A DNA stretch of 33,152 nucleotides from an uncultured Bacilli bacterium (GCA_948479395.1 CAOLUI010000001.1:39752-72903), one strand, 5' to 3'. Shown: positions 7,682 to 16,585, counted from the stretch's first letter. Program-made: numbers and translations. The notes: generated by a model not told the origin, from the sequence alone.

Positions 7682-9319
7682 GTGAAAAAAAGTGGCTTTT
7701 TAGAAGGAACAATTATTGCAACTTTAGCAATCGTTATCACTAAAATTATGGGAATGCTTTATGTAATCCCTTTTTATGCAATGGTAGGAAATAAAGGAAG
7801 TGCTCTTTATGCGTATGCTTATAATATTTATATTATATTTTTAGATATATCAAGCGCTGGACTACCAATAGCTATTAGTAAAATTATTAAAGAATATAAT
7901 ACCTTAAAAATGTATGATGCTAAAATACGAGCTTACAAAATAGGAAAAAAAATAATTACATTTTTATCAATAGCTATTTTTCTCATTTTATTTATTTTTG
8001 CTAAAACTATATCTTCCTTAATATTAGGAGATTTAAGTGGAGGAAATACTATCGAAGATGTAACATTTGTTATAAGAGCTGTTTCTTTTGCCATTTTAGT
8101 TATCCCGTATTTAAGTATATCAAAAGGTTTTTTACAAGGGCATAATATAATAAATATATCTTCAATTAGTCAAGTACTAGAACAAATTGCCAGAATTGTC
8201 ATTATTTTATTGGGAAGCTACTTAGCTTTAAATATTTTTCATTTATCATTAAGAACTACTATAGGTATTGCCGTTTTTGGCGCTTGTGGGGGAGGAATAA
8301 TAGCAATTTTATATATTTTATCTAAAATGCGTAAAAACAAAGAAGAGTTAGGATTTTGTTCTAAATTTAAAAAAGATAAAATAACTGATAAAGAAATAGC
8401 CAAAAAAATAATAACATATGCCATTCCTTTTATCATTATTGCTATTGCAGCATCAATAAATAACTTTATGGATATGGTTATGATTTTAAGAACTTTAGAA
8501 AATATGGGTTTAAAGACTTCCACAATTGAATTTGCCACAACTGCTATAACTACGTGGAGTGCTAAAATTAGTATGATAGTAAACTCAGTTGCCCTTGGAA
8601 TGACGACTAGTTTAATTCCTACTATAGTAGAAGCATATACACTAAAAAAATGGGATGAAGTAAATAAAAAAGTTAATAAGGCTTTACAATTTATTTTAAT
8701 TATCTGTGTTCCCATGTGTGTTGGTCTATCTTTATTATCAAAAAGTGTTTGGACTGTTTTTTATGGCTCAAATAATATAGGCTCAATGATTTTTTCTCTT
8801 CATATTTTTGTTTCTTTATTTTTTAATTTATTTACTATAACTTCTTCAACTCTCCAAGCTTTAAATAAATTTAAAACGGTCTATAAAAGTACTATTACAG
8901 GATTTATTACCAACATGTTTTTAAATGTTCCTTTAATGTATCTTTTTAAATATTTAGGATTAGCCCCTTACTTGGGAGCTATAATTGCCACTTCTATCGG
9001 ATATATTGTAGCTTTCACGATTGCTCTTCAATCACTAAAAAAAGATCATCACTTAAATTATAATGATACGATAAAAACTTTTGGCAAAATATTATTACCA
9101 ACAATAGTTATGATTATAGTTGTTTTCTTAATAAAAATTATAATTCCTCTTCCAACTACTAAAATAACCCACATTTTATATATTGGCTTTGTAAGTTTAA
9201 TAGGGGGAGTAACTTATTTAGGAATATCTTATAAAATGGGCTTATTAGAACATATTTTTGGTAATATTTATTTAAACAAAATTATTAAAAAACTTACCTT
9301 TTGTAAGATAAGTCTTTAA
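7682..9319 (+). CDS. SpoVB/MurJ-type polysaccharide flippase
   Basis: A 545-residue integral membrane protein of the MOP/MATE superfamily with about 14 membrane segments. The N-terminus (KKSGFLEGTIIATLAIVITK) matches the SpoVB/YtgP/MurJ group that moves lipid-linked peptidoglycan precursors across the membrane. GTG 7682 is chosen because it gives that family start. A GTG at 7658 would overlap cse60 and add eight residues not seen in the family; no strong ribosome binding site decides it. The cse60 gene upstream suggests a sporulation role (SpoVB, cortex synthesis), but a vegetative lipid II flippase or exopolysaccharide export is equally possible. Its stop codon overlaps the stop of the converging coiled-coil gene. 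Confidence 0.85.
   Translation: MKKSGFLEGTIIATLAIVITKIMGMLYVIPFYAMVGNKGSALYAYAYNIYIIFLDISSAGLPIAISKIIKEYNTLKMYDAKIRAYKIGKKIITFLSIAIFLILFIFAKTISSLILGDLSGGNTIEDVTFVIRAVSFAILVIPYLSISKGFLQGHNIINISSISQVLEQIARIVIILLGSYLALNIFHLSLRTTIGIAVFGACGGGIIAILYILSKMRKNKEELGFCSKFKKDKITDKEIAKKIITYAIPFIIIAIAASINNFMDMVMILRTLENMGLKTSTIEFATTAITTWSAKISMIVNSVALGMTTSLIPTIVEAYTLKKWDEVNKKVNKALQFILIICVPMCVGLSLLSKSVWTVFYGSNNIGSMIFSLHIFVSLFFNLFTITSSTLQALNKFKTVYKSTITGFITNMFLNVPLMYLFKYLGLAPYLGAIIATSIGYIVAFTIALQSLKKDHHLNYNDTIKTFGKILLPTIVMIIVVFLIKIIIPLPTTKITHILYIGFVSLIGGVTYLGISYKMGLLEHIFGNIYLNKIIKKLTFCKISL
9287..9307 (-). terminator. Minus-strand terminator inside the flippase 3' end
   Basis: CTTAC (9293-9297) pairs with GTAAG (9303-9307) around a five-base loop. 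On the minus strand it is followed by six T (9292-9287). It lies within the last codons of the converging flippase gene and would end the coiled-coil gene transcript. Confidence 0.6.
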
Positions 9320-9630
9320 AGCATATACATATTGGTAGTATTGTCAAAATTTTCTGTAGTTACAACCCCTTTAGATTCTAACTTACTTATTCTGGCATCT
9401 AATCGGTTTATTTGACGTTCTATTTTAGCAAGTCTTGATTCTAAATCACTCATATAATCATTTGAATTATTTGAAGTAAGTACGTTAGGCATTGGCCCCG
9501 CATAAAAACTTTGGCTAGCTTGACTTCCAAAACCATTATTCATTGGTTGGGGCATGCCAAAATTAGGCATACTTCCATAACTGGATTGAAAACCTGATTC
9601 ATTAAAAAATGTATTACGATCTTTTTTCAT
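9316..9630 (-). CDS. Small Gly/Asn/Met-rich protein with C-terminal coiled coil, coat-like
   Basis: A 104-residue protein of no firmly recognised family. Residues 1-55 are low-complexity and rich in Gly, Asn, Met, Phe and Pro (GSMPNFGMPQPMNNGFG). Residues 60-86 form a clear heptad-type coiled coil (LESRLAKIERQINRLDARI). The tail is short and polar. The composition suits a structural, self-assembling protein such as a spore coat component. ATG 9630 follows GGGAGTG by 6 bases; a GTG at 9639 is less likely. The upstream region has a SigK-like promoter (9652-9679), which supports a late-sporulation role. That role is inference. Confidence 0.65.
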   Translation of the reverse strand: MKKDRNTFFNESGFQSSYGSMPNFGMPQPMNNGFGSQASQSFYAGPMPNVLTSNNSNDYMSDLESRLAKIERQINRLDARISKLESKGVVTTENFDNTTNMYML

Positions 9631-9651
9631 AAAAAACACTCCCTTTATTTA

Positions 9652-9679
9652 TAATATATGTCTTTAACTAGAAAGTAGT
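9652..9679 (-). promoter_or_regulatory. SigK-like promoter for the coiled-coil gene
   Basis: On the minus strand AC (9679-9678), 17 bases, then CATATATTA (9660-9652). This matches the known SigK pattern AC-N16/17-CATAnnnTA. It lies just upstream of the trmB start on the other strand. Confidence 0.45.
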
Positions 9680-9686
9680 GATATTT

Positions 9687-10316
9687 GTGCGTCTTCGAAA
9701 AGTAAAAAATGCGAAAGAAATAATTGATAAGTGTTCTTTTGTGATAAAGAATCCCGAAAATTATAAAGGAAATTATTCGCAACTTTTTAAAAATAACCAA
9801 GATATTCATTTAGAAATAGGAATGGGAAAAGGCCGATTTATTTATGAAATGGCTTTAAAATATCCTGAAATAAATTTTATCGGTATTGAAAAATACGAAA
9901 GTGTATTAGTAAGAGCAGTGGAAAAAATAAATGAGCTTCCTTTAGATAATCTTCTTTTAATTAATACCGATGCTAAATATTTAAATGATATTTTTGCTCA
10001 TGAAATTTCTTGTATTTATTTAAATTTTTCCGATCCATGGCCTAAAAATCGCCATGCAATGCGCCGTTTAACTAGTCCAGATTATTTAAAAATTTATGAA
10101 AATTTATTTAAGAATACAAAGACAATTATTCAAAAAACCGATAATTTACTTCTTTTTGCTAGTAGCTTAAAAAATTTTAATAATTCTGGTTATTACTTTG
10201 AAAATGTATCTCTTGATTTAGCTAGTACTAATATTGAAAATATTGAAACAGAATATGAGCAAAAATTTAAAAAAAAGGGCGTAAAAATAAATTATCTTAA
10301 AGTAACTAAAAAGTAA
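9687..10316 (+). CDS. trmB: tRNA (guanine-N7-)-methyltransferase
   Basis: A 209-residue SAM-dependent enzyme that methylates G46 of tRNAs. The SAM-binding motif is LEIGMGKGRF, followed by GIEKYES. The family motif NFSDPWPKNRHAMRRLTSP lies in the middle, and TEYEQKF is near the C-terminus. GTG 9687 is chosen because it gives the family-typical start MRLRK; a GTG three codons earlier (9678) is possible. The ribosome binding site is weak. A strong terminator follows immediately, so it is a single-gene unit. Confidence 0.95.
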   Translation: MRLRKVKNAKEIIDKCSFVIKNPENYKGNYSQLFKNNQDIHLEIGMGKGRFIYEMALKYPEINFIGIEKYESVLVRAVEKINELPLDNLLLINTDAKYLNDIFAHEISCIYLNFSDPWPKNRHAMRRLTSPDYLKIYENLFKNTKTIIQKTDNLLLFASSLKNFNNSGYYFENVSLDLASTNIENIETEYEQKFKKKGVKINYLKVTKK

Positions 10317-10345
10317 TAGTGTATCATAATTGATACACTATTTTT
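10317..10345 (+). terminator. Intrinsic terminator after trmB
   Basis: A perfect ten-pair stem, TAGTGTATCA (10317-10326) with TGATACACTA (10331-10340), four-base loop, followed by TTTTT. Confidence 0.92.
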
Positions 10346-10353
10346 AATATTTC

Positions 10354-10382
10354 TTGAAATATTAAAAAAAAGATAATATATT
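10354..10382 (+). promoter_or_regulatory. SigA-type promoter of the ligase/hybrid-kinase operon
   Basis: TTGAAA (10354-10359) and TATATT (10377-10382) with a 17-base spacer, 28 bases before the ligase start. Confidence 0.65.
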
Positions 10383-10410
10383 GAATTTAGAATAAAGGGG
10401 AAATGATAAA

Positions 10411-12357
10411 ATGTTTAAAAATTTTTTAGAAGAAATATATGCTTTAGAAAAAGAGCAGCAACCATGTCAAAAGCCATATAAATATAGTAATAAAATTAGT
10501 AAAAAGGTACAACGAGCATTAATTGATTTAGATCAAAATCGTAGTCATTCTTTAGCTATTGAACTTTTTAATAGAAATAAGAATAATCTTGATAAAATTG
10601 CTTTATTCTATCGGGGAACTAAGATTACATATTATGAAATGTTTAAAAAGGCTTATTTATATGCTAAGTCTTTAAAATCCTTAGGCTTTACAAAAGAAAG
10701 TGAAATACCAATTTGTATAACTAACACTCCTGAATTCATTTATTTATTTTTAGCAAGCTTATTTATCGGAGCTAAAGCTCATATAGTTGGAGATTGGTTT
10801 AATAAAGATTATTTAACTAATATTTTAAATAAAACTAAAAGTAAAGTAATGTTTGTTGATGATTTATCTTTTAATAAAATAAAAGAATCTATTGAAAAAA
10901 GTAATATAGAAAATATTGTTTGTTTATCATTAACTAATTCTTTAAAACATAAACAAAATCCTTATAATAAAATAGATGATAAATTTCAAAAAATAGAAGA
11001 CAATTATAATTCTATAAAAAAATCTTTTAATGGTTATGTAGAAGATGAAAAAGAGTTTTTAAACCATGGAAATTCTTATCAAGGAAAAGTATTAGAAAAA
11101 GTAGATTTAAATGATGTTTGTACTATTACTTATACTAGTGGCACTACTAAACCTGGAGAACCTAAAGGGGTTATTCAATCTCATCGTAGTTACATAACAT
11201 TATCAAGATTTAAAGAATCAGACGTTTCAGGAATGCCTACCATGAAAAATATGAGTGTTTTAGCTCATATTCCAACTTATACCCATATGGAATTATCTTG
11301 TGCCATATCTGATACATTATTTTGTGGGTGTACTCTTGCTTTAGAACCATTTTATAACCAAAAGTTTTTTCCTTATTCGTTAGTAATTAATAAACCAAAT
11401 TTTGTCCCAGCAAGTGTTGGTTTTTGGAGTTATTTATGTAAATTATTAAATTTTGATAAATCATGGCAAAAAGTTAATATGCCTTACTTAATGCTTCCTA
11501 CAGTAACAGGAGAAGCTTGCTCTTCTGGAGAAGAAAAGTTTTTTAACTATACTTCACGTAAACATAAATTTGGCACAGCTAAATTACCTTTTCCTCTTGC
11601 TCCTGTAACATTTTCAATTGGTGGGGGAACAACTGAGAGTAGTGGAATATTTGTTACTCTATTTAAGGCTTTACAAGAAAAAAAACTAAATCATTTAATT
11701 TTTAAAGATAGTTTAGGATTAACTCCCCATAAATTTGCGGAAGTAGAAGTATTAGATGACCAAGGAAATTACTGTAAAGAAAATGAACCAGGTTTATTAG
11801 TCGCTAAAAGTCCTTGTGAAATGCTAGGATATACTTGTGAAGCATTAAATCAATTTACTCATGTTACAAGTAATGATAAAAAAAAATGGTTAAGTCTTGG
11901 AACCCTTTCATATAAAGATCGCACAGGAAGAATTAAAATGAAAGGACGAATAGATAGTTATTTAAAACTAGATGACGATTCCAAAATTCCTTATTATTTA
12001 ATCGAAGATTGTATTTTACGTGATACTAAAAATATCTTATCTTGTAGTGTTATAAAAACATATGATAATAATTTAGTTTGTCATATTGAATTTCAGCCTC
12101 GCAAACAAAAAAGTTCCCAATTTATTATAAAAAGTATTTTTACAAGATTAAAAAAAGAATTTCCTCCAAAAGTTTTAAACAATTTATATTATCGTATTAG
12201 AGATAATGTTGAATCTTTTCCGATTGATCCTAGTGGTAAAAGAAGTATAAGTACTCTAAAAAGCTTAAGTTTAGATGAAAAAACAAGATTATTTATTGAA
12301 TTAGAAAAAGATAAAAGGCCAGAAAGTGTTAAGATTAGATATTTGAAAAAACAATAA
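10411..12357 (+). CDS. AMP-forming acyl-CoA synthetase / ligase family protein
   Basis: A 648-residue member of the ANL adenylating superfamily, which activates a carboxylic acid with ATP. The phosphate loop YTSGTTKPGEPKG spans about residues 241-253. GGGTTESSG (about 404-412) stands where the A5 motif is expected. The C-terminal catalytic lysine is Lys610 in DPSGKRS. In the A7 position the usual Gly-Asp is Gly497-Thr498 (SLGTLSYKDRTGR), so the Asp that normally binds ribose hydroxyls is missing. An insertion at about 150-230 is highly charged. No carrier-protein domain is fused. ATG follows GGGGAAATG. It is 23 bases upstream of a hybrid histidine kinase and shares its promoter, suggesting a link between acid activation and signalling. 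The substrate cannot be told from sequence. Confidence 0.8.
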   Translation: MFKNFLEEIYALEKEQQPCQKPYKYSNKISKKVQRALIDLDQNRSHSLAIELFNRNKNNLDKIALFYRGTKITYYEMFKKAYLYAKSLKSLGFTKESEIPICITNTPEFIYLFLASLFIGAKAHIVGDWFNKDYLTNILNKTKSKVMFVDDLSFNKIKESIEKSNIENIVCLSLTNSLKHKQNPYNKIDDKFQKIEDNYNSIKKSFNGYVEDEKEFLNHGNSYQGKVLEKVDLNDVCTITYTSGTTKPGEPKGVIQSHRSYITLSRFKESDVSGMPTMKNMSVLAHIPTYTHMELSCAISDTLFCGCTLALEPFYNQKFFPYSLVINKPNFVPASVGFWSYLCKLLNFDKSWQKVNMPYLMLPTVTGEACSSGEEKFFNYTSRKHKFGTAKLPFPLAPVTFSIGGGTTESSGIFVTLFKALQEKKLNHLIFKDSLGLTPHKFAEVEVLDDQGNYCKENEPGLLVAKSPCEMLGYTCEALNQFTHVTSNDKKKWLSLGTLSYKDRTGRIKMKGRIDSYLKLDDDSKIPYYLIEDCILRDTKNILSCSVIKTYDNNLVCHIEFQPRKQKSSQFIIKSIFTRLKKEFPPKVLNNLYYRIRDNVESFPIDPSGKRSISTLKSLSLDEKTRLFIELEKDKRPESVKIRYLKKQ

Positions 12358-12380
12358 AAAGAATAAAAGGAGAATAAAAA

Positions 12381-14201
12381 ATGGGAAATTTTATAATTTG
12401 TGGTTTAATTTTCTCAATAGTATTAAACATTATTTACTTTTCTAAAAAACATATTAAATCAGACGAAACAAAGATTTTTTCGGTATTAATAATCATCAAC
12501 TTAATCAGTTTACTTAGCGAATTATTATGTCTTTACTTTGGATTTAGTCTCCCTGAAAATACTTTAATCTCAAAAATTGCAACTAAACTTTATTTAGTTT
12601 GCCTAATGTCCTTTTTACTTTTCATGACATTATATATTTATGTTATTTGTTACATAACTAGTAGTAAGCCTCAACTAAAATATTACAAAAAATTAGAAAC
12701 AATATCATATTTTATTTGGTTTATATGTGTTTTAATTTGTATTATTTTGCCTATTAAAACTACTAAAGGATTTGCTACAGGCCTGTCTGTTAACTTTGTT
12801 TATATGGCATCTACTTTAGTCTTAATTGAATGGCTATTTCCCTTTATTAAAAATATTAAAAGTATTAACCATAAAAAAATAATTCCCTTAATCTTATTTG
12901 TTATATTTATGATTATTATATCAGGTATTCAAAAAATAAACCCCCATTTAACATTAACAACGGTAATGGAATTTTTGATAATTTTTATTATGTATCATAC
13001 AATCGAAAATCCTGATTTAAAATTAGTAAATGAATTAACTTACGCAAAAGATGCTGCCGAAAAAGCTAATCGGGCGAAATCAGATTTTTTATCAAGTATG
13101 TCTCATGAAATTAGAACACCCCTAAATGCTATTGTTGGTTTATCAGAAGATATTGCTTCTTTTAAAAATGATATTCCAAATCAAGTAATAGAAGATGTTG
13201 AAGATATTGGAAATGCTTCCCAAACCTTGTTAGAAATTGTGGGAAATATTCTAGATATTAATAAAATTGAAAGTAATAAGATGGAAATTATTAGTATGCC
13301 TTATAATTTTAAAGAAGAAATAACCAATTTAGTTAAAGTAACAACTACAAGAATAGGAAATAAACCAATTACTTTTAAATTAAATATGGCTGAAGATATC
13401 CCTGATGAATTAATTGGGGATAAAGTTCATGTTAAAGAAATTGTCAATAACTTATTAACTAATGCTATTAAATATACCGAAAAAGGCAATGTAACTTTAA
13501 ATATTAAATGTATTAATAAAAATAAAATTTGTCTTTTATTTATAAGTGTTGAAGATACTGGTATTGGTATTAAAGCTGAAAAAATTAATCGCTTATTTGA
13601 AAAATTTGATCGTTTAGATATTGAAAAAAATACTACAATGGAAGGAACGGGATTAGGTCTTGCTATCACGAAAAGTTTAGTAGAAATGATGCAAGGAACT
13701 ATAAATATTCAGAGCGAATATGGTAAAGGATCATTATTTATGGTTCAAATTCCACAAAATATTAGCAAATTTCATATAGAAAAAGAAATAAAGCCAAAAG
13801 AAGAAAATATAGAATCGGCTGTTATTTATGGTAAAAGAAGGATATTATTGGTTGATGATAATAATTTAAATATTAAAGTAGCTAAAAGAGCTCTTGATGA
13901 ATTTGATTTTGATATTACAACATGCCAAAATGGTGTAGAAGTTTTAGATAAAATTCAAAATGGTAATAAATATGATCTTATATTAATGGATATAATGATG
14001 CCTATAATGGGTGGAGAAGAGACCATGAAAAAATTAAAAGAAATAGCTAATTTTTCTATTCCTGTCATTGCTCTTACTGCTGATGCAATTGATGGAGCAG
14101 AAGAAAAATATATAAATCAAGGATTTATTGATTATTTAGCTAAACCTTTTAAAAAAGAACAAATAAAAGAGAAACTAGACAAAATATTTTTACACAAATA
14201 A
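12381..14201 (+). CDS. Membrane hybrid sensor histidine kinase / response regulator
   Basis: A 606-residue hybrid kinase. Residues 1-210 hold about seven membrane helices with only short loops, so the sensor probably reads a signal within or near the membrane. A short linker leads to the HisKA domain with His242 in MSHEIRTPLN. The ATPase domain has the N box (NNLLTNAIKYTEKG), DTGIGI and GTGLGLAI. A C-terminal receiver domain carries DD (492-493), phospho-acceptor Asp537 in LILMDIMMP, and Lys588 in LAKPF. There is no DNA-binding or phosphotransfer domain, so a downstream partner must exist elsewhere or the receiver acts by itself. ATG follows AAGGAG. It is co-transcribed with the AMP-forming ligase. 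Confidence 0.92.
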   Translation: MGNFIICGLIFSIVLNIIYFSKKHIKSDETKIFSVLIIINLISLLSELLCLYFGFSLPENTLISKIATKLYLVCLMSFLLFMTLYIYVICYITSSKPQLKYYKKLETISYFIWFICVLICIILPIKTTKGFATGLSVNFVYMASTLVLIEWLFPFIKNIKSINHKKIIPLILFVIFMIIISGIQKINPHLTLTTVMEFLIIFIMYHTIENPDLKLVNELTYAKDAAEKANRAKSDFLSSMSHEIRTPLNAIVGLSEDIASFKNDIPNQVIEDVEDIGNASQTLLEIVGNILDINKIESNKMEIISMPYNFKEEITNLVKVTTTRIGNKPITFKLNMAEDIPDELIGDKVHVKEIVNNLLTNAIKYTEKGNVTLNIKCINKNKICLLFISVEDTGIGIKAEKINRLFEKFDRLDIEKNTTMEGTGLGLAITKSLVEMMQGTINIQSEYGKGSLFMVQIPQNISKFHIEKEIKPKEENIESAVIYGKRRILLVDDNNLNIKVAKRALDEFDFDITTCQNGVEVLDKIQNGNKYDLILMDIMMPIMGGEETMKKLKEIANFSIPVIALTADAIDGAEEKYINQGFIDYLAKPFKKEQIKEKLDKIFLHK

Positions 14202-14224
14202 ATATTTAAAAATTTCTTTTTTTT

Positions 14225-14233
14225 TGTTATAAT
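14225..14233 (+). promoter_or_regulatory. Extended -10 promoter of the envelope operon
   Basis: TGTTATAAT (14225-14233) gives an extended -10 element (TGn plus TATAAT), 24 bases before the lipoprotein start. It is preceded by a long T tract; no clear -35 is seen. Confidence 0.55.
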
Positions 14234-14257
14234 GTTCTGGAGCATAAGGAGTCGTAT

Positions 14258-14905
14258 ATGAAAAAAGTTATATTACTTACTTTAATTGCCGTTTTTTTGG
14301 CGGGTTGTGTCAATATTAATAAAAGTAGTTATGAAGAAATAATAAATTATGCCCTGAACAATGAAAAAATTAAATTAAAAAATAAAAGCTCAAATGGTTA
14401 TAGTTATTACCTTCCTGTTGGTTTACAAATAAAAGAAAATAAAAAAAATAACATTGTTTTTCAAAATGAAAAATATCAATTTTATATGTATATAGATATA
14501 ATCAGTTATTATAATAAACGAAAAGAAAAATACCAAGAAAATAACGAGTCATATATTTCTCAAATTATTGAAAAAAACGAGAAATTTGGCTATTTAGAGA
14601 TAAACTTACAAGAAGATGCTAAATATTTAGTTGAAATCATGTATAATTATGCTAAAATAGAAGTAATAGTAGATGAGTGTGATTTAAAAGAGACGGTAAG
14701 TAAAGCCATGGCGATTTTAAGTACCATATCTTATAATGATACTATACTAGAAAACATGATTGGTGAAGATATATTAAATTATAGTGAAGTTGAGTTTAAT
14801 ATTTTTGAAACAGTCAAAAATGAAAGTAATATAATCGAATACGACGAGAATACTGAACATTCAGACAATATCGATGACGTACCAGATACAGATTTAATTA
14901 ATTAG
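14258..14905 (+). CDS. Lipoprotein of unknown function
   Basis: A 215-residue exported lipoprotein. The signal peptide is residues 1-16 with lipobox LAGC, so Cys17 should be lipidated and the protein anchored outside the membrane. The mature part is mixed alpha/beta with aromatic-rich strands and ends in an acidic, probably disordered tail (about 190-215). I do not recognise a family. ATG follows AAGGAG by 7 bases. It is the first gene of a four-gene operon with an acidic disordered protein and YtxG- and YtxH-like proteins, which suggests a role at the cell envelope. Confidence 0.8.
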   Translation: MKKVILLTLIAVFLAGCVNINKSSYEEIINYALNNEKIKLKNKSSNGYSYYLPVGLQIKENKKNNIVFQNEKYQFYMYIDIISYYNKRKEKYQENNESYISQIIEKNEKFGYLEINLQEDAKYLVEIMYNYAKIEVIVDECDLKETVSKAMAILSTISYNDTILENMIGEDILNYSEVEFNIFETVKNESNIIEYDENTEHSDNIDDVPDTDLIN

Positions 14906-14919
14906 AGGATGGTGTAAAA

Positions 14920-15831
14920 ATGGGATTATTTAATAAATTAAAAAATGCCTTATTTGAAGAAGAAGAAATAGATTTAGATTCCCCAACAGAGAAAGTAGTT
15001 ATAAAAGATGAAGAACCAATTGTAAAAAAAGAAGAACCAATAAAAAGTGATTTATCTTTAAACAATGATAAAGATTTATTTAAAGTAGAAAATACTTTTA
15101 ATTTTCCCGATTTTGATGAAGATGAATTTGTATCTAATTATGAGCCTACTTTTGAAACTCCAAAAGAGACACGTCTTACAAGAAAAGTAGAACCAGAAAA
15201 AACGTTGAAAGCAGAAAATATTTTTTCTGAAAAACCAATTAAAATAACTCAGGATAAACCTTCAACGACTAAAAGGAAAAGGGAAAGAGAAAAAAAGGTA
15301 CCAAAAGAACAAACCGTTAAAAAGATTTTTAAGCCATCACCAGTCATTTCTCCTGTTTATGGCGTATTAGATAAAAATTACACCAAAGAAGATATCGTAT
15401 CTGCAGAAAAAACATCTCTAGCTAAAAAAATGGTAGATGTTGACATTGCCCGAAAAAAAGCCTTTGGTACTTTAACACCTGGATCTTTAGAAGAAGAAAT
15501 TGAGAAAACTTTAAATGAACCAATGACCAATTTTTATAATGAAAATTCTAAAAGTATTGATGAACTTTTAAATGACTCTATTGATGATGCAATTGATTTA
15601 AATTATGAAGAGCCTACATTAGAATCATCTCCTGAATTAGAAGAGTTACCAGAATATGAAAATAATGATTTTACTAATGAATTAGAGAATGAACTAGATA
15701 GTGTTGATGATTATTCCATGGAAAGTGATTTAGAAAAAGATAAACCAAAAGAAGATAAACTAGAAGATACTTTAGAAAGTGATCTCTTTGATTTAATCGA
15801 TTCAATGTATGATAACAGAGAGGAAGACTAA
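14920..15831 (+). CDS. Acidic, largely disordered protein with a PSPVISPVYG motif
   Basis: A 303-residue protein with no membrane segment or signal peptide. The N-terminus (MGLFNKLKNALFEEEE) could be an amphipathic membrane-binding helix. Most of the rest is rich in Glu, Asp, Lys and Ser and looks disordered. A basic stretch (about 117-137) is followed by an ordered-looking motif, FKPSPVISPVYGVLDKNY, at 137-154. The C-terminal third is very acidic. This layout fits a scaffold or adaptor with a short binding motif; no function is recognised. It starts 14 bases after the lipoprotein gene and ends 2 bases before the YtxG-like gene, so it is in the same operon. Confidence 0.75.
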   Translation: MGLFNKLKNALFEEEEIDLDSPTEKVVIKDEEPIVKKEEPIKSDLSLNNDKDLFKVENTFNFPDFDEDEFVSNYEPTFETPKETRLTRKVEPEKTLKAENIFSEKPIKITQDKPSTTKRKREREKKVPKEQTVKKIFKPSPVISPVYGVLDKNYTKEDIVSAEKTSLAKKMVDVDIARKKAFGTLTPGSLEEEIEKTLNEPMTNFYNENSKSIDELLNDSIDDAIDLNYEEPTLESSPELEELPEYENNDFTNELENELDSVDDYSMESDLEKDKPKEDKLEDTLESDLFDLIDSMYDNREED

Positions 15832-15833
15832 AT

Positions 15834-16133
15834 ATGAATTTTTGGCTGGATTTTTTACCCCTAGTAATTTATTTATTATTAATAATTATTCTAATAATTG
15901 GCATAATATTAGGTGTAAAGACTATAATAACATTAAATAAATTAGAAGAAGTTGTAAATAATATTAATGAAAAAATTCAATCGTTAAACGGCTTTTTTCA
16001 TATAATAGATTATGCTACTGACAAAATTACTTTAGCAACAGATAAAGTGGTAGATAATATTACAGGATTTATTAGCAAAATGTTATTTAGCAAAAAGAAA
16101 AAGAAGAAAGAAAAGGATGGTATAAATGCGTAA
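15834..16133 (+). CDS. YtxG/DUF948-like membrane protein
   Basis: A 99-residue protein with one N-terminal membrane segment (about residues 7-29), then a region with a heptad-like pattern (LNKLEEVVNNINEKIQSLNG) and a lysine-rich C-terminus. Size, topology and position directly before a YtxH-like gene match the ytxG-ytxH pair of Bacillus, whose products are general-stress envelope proteins. The family match is from layout rather than a strict motif. It overlaps the next gene by 8 bases, suggesting translational coupling. Confidence 0.65.
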   Translation: MNFWLDFLPLVIYLLLIIILIIGIILGVKTIITLNKLEEVVNNINEKIQSLNGFFHIIDYATDKITLATDKVVDNITGFISKMLFSKKKKKKEKDGINA

Positions 16134-16575
16134 AAAAAATATTGGTAAATTTTTAACAGGGGCTGCTATTGGAGCAGGAATTGCTTTATTATTTGCCCCT
16201 AAAAAGGGAAGTGAAACAAGAAAAGATTTAAAGAAAAAATCTGATGAAGTAATTGACAAAATAAAACATACTGATGCTAAAGATATCAAAAACGCTTTAA
16301 ATAAAAAATTAACAGAATTAAAAAAAGATTTCGAAAATTTAGACAAAGAAACAGTTAAAGAAGTTATTAAAGAAAAAGCAGATTTATTAATTGATAAAGC
16401 GGATGAATTAATTGAGATGGCAAAAGAAAAAAGTGCTCCAGTTATTGAAAAAACCACTAAAGAAATTAAAAATAAAACTATTGATATCTTAAATGCCGCT
16501 GTAGACAAGTTAGAAGATAAACCTAAAACTTCTGATAAAAAAAATTCTAAAAATACTAACAAGAAAAAAGCTTAG
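16126..16575 (+). CDS. YtxH-like general stress protein
   Basis: A 149-residue protein. The N-terminus (GKFLTGAAIGAGIALLFAPKKGSETRKDL) is the YtxH hallmark: a glycine-rich hydrophobic segment (about 7-24) followed by APKKGSETR. The rest is a long charged helical region made of Lys/Glu-rich, imperfect repeats (about 30-130), then a basic Lys/Asn/Ser tail. It is likely membrane-associated with the helical part in the cytoplasm. It is the last gene of the operon and a terminator overlaps its 3' end. In Bacillus the homologue is stress-induced; regulation here is not visible. Confidence 0.85.
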   Translation: MRKKNIGKFLTGAAIGAGIALLFAPKKGSETRKDLKKKSDEVIDKIKHTDAKDIKNALNKKLTELKKDFENLDKETVKEVIKEKADLLIDKADELIEMAKEKSAPVIEKTTKEIKNKTIDILNAAVDKLEDKPKTSDKKNSKNTNKKKA

Positions 16576-16585
16576 TATTTTTTTT
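16552..16585 (+). terminator. Terminator at the end of the envelope operon
   Basis: AATACTAA (16552-16559) pairs perfectly with TTAGTATT (16572-16579) around a 12-base loop, followed by six T. The left arm lies in the last codons of the YtxH-like gene. Confidence 0.75.

Noticed and set aside
8239..8715. A 158-codon open frame on the minus strand inside the flippase gene
   Set aside because: It is antisense to strongly conserved membrane coding sequence, has no ribosome binding site, and its hydrophobic composition is explained by reading the complement of the flippase.
16083..16562. A 159-codon minus-strand frame opposite the YtxH-like gene
   Set aside because: It is a shadow of the Lys/Glu-rich repeats, with Phe/Leu/Ser composition typical of the complement, and no start signal.
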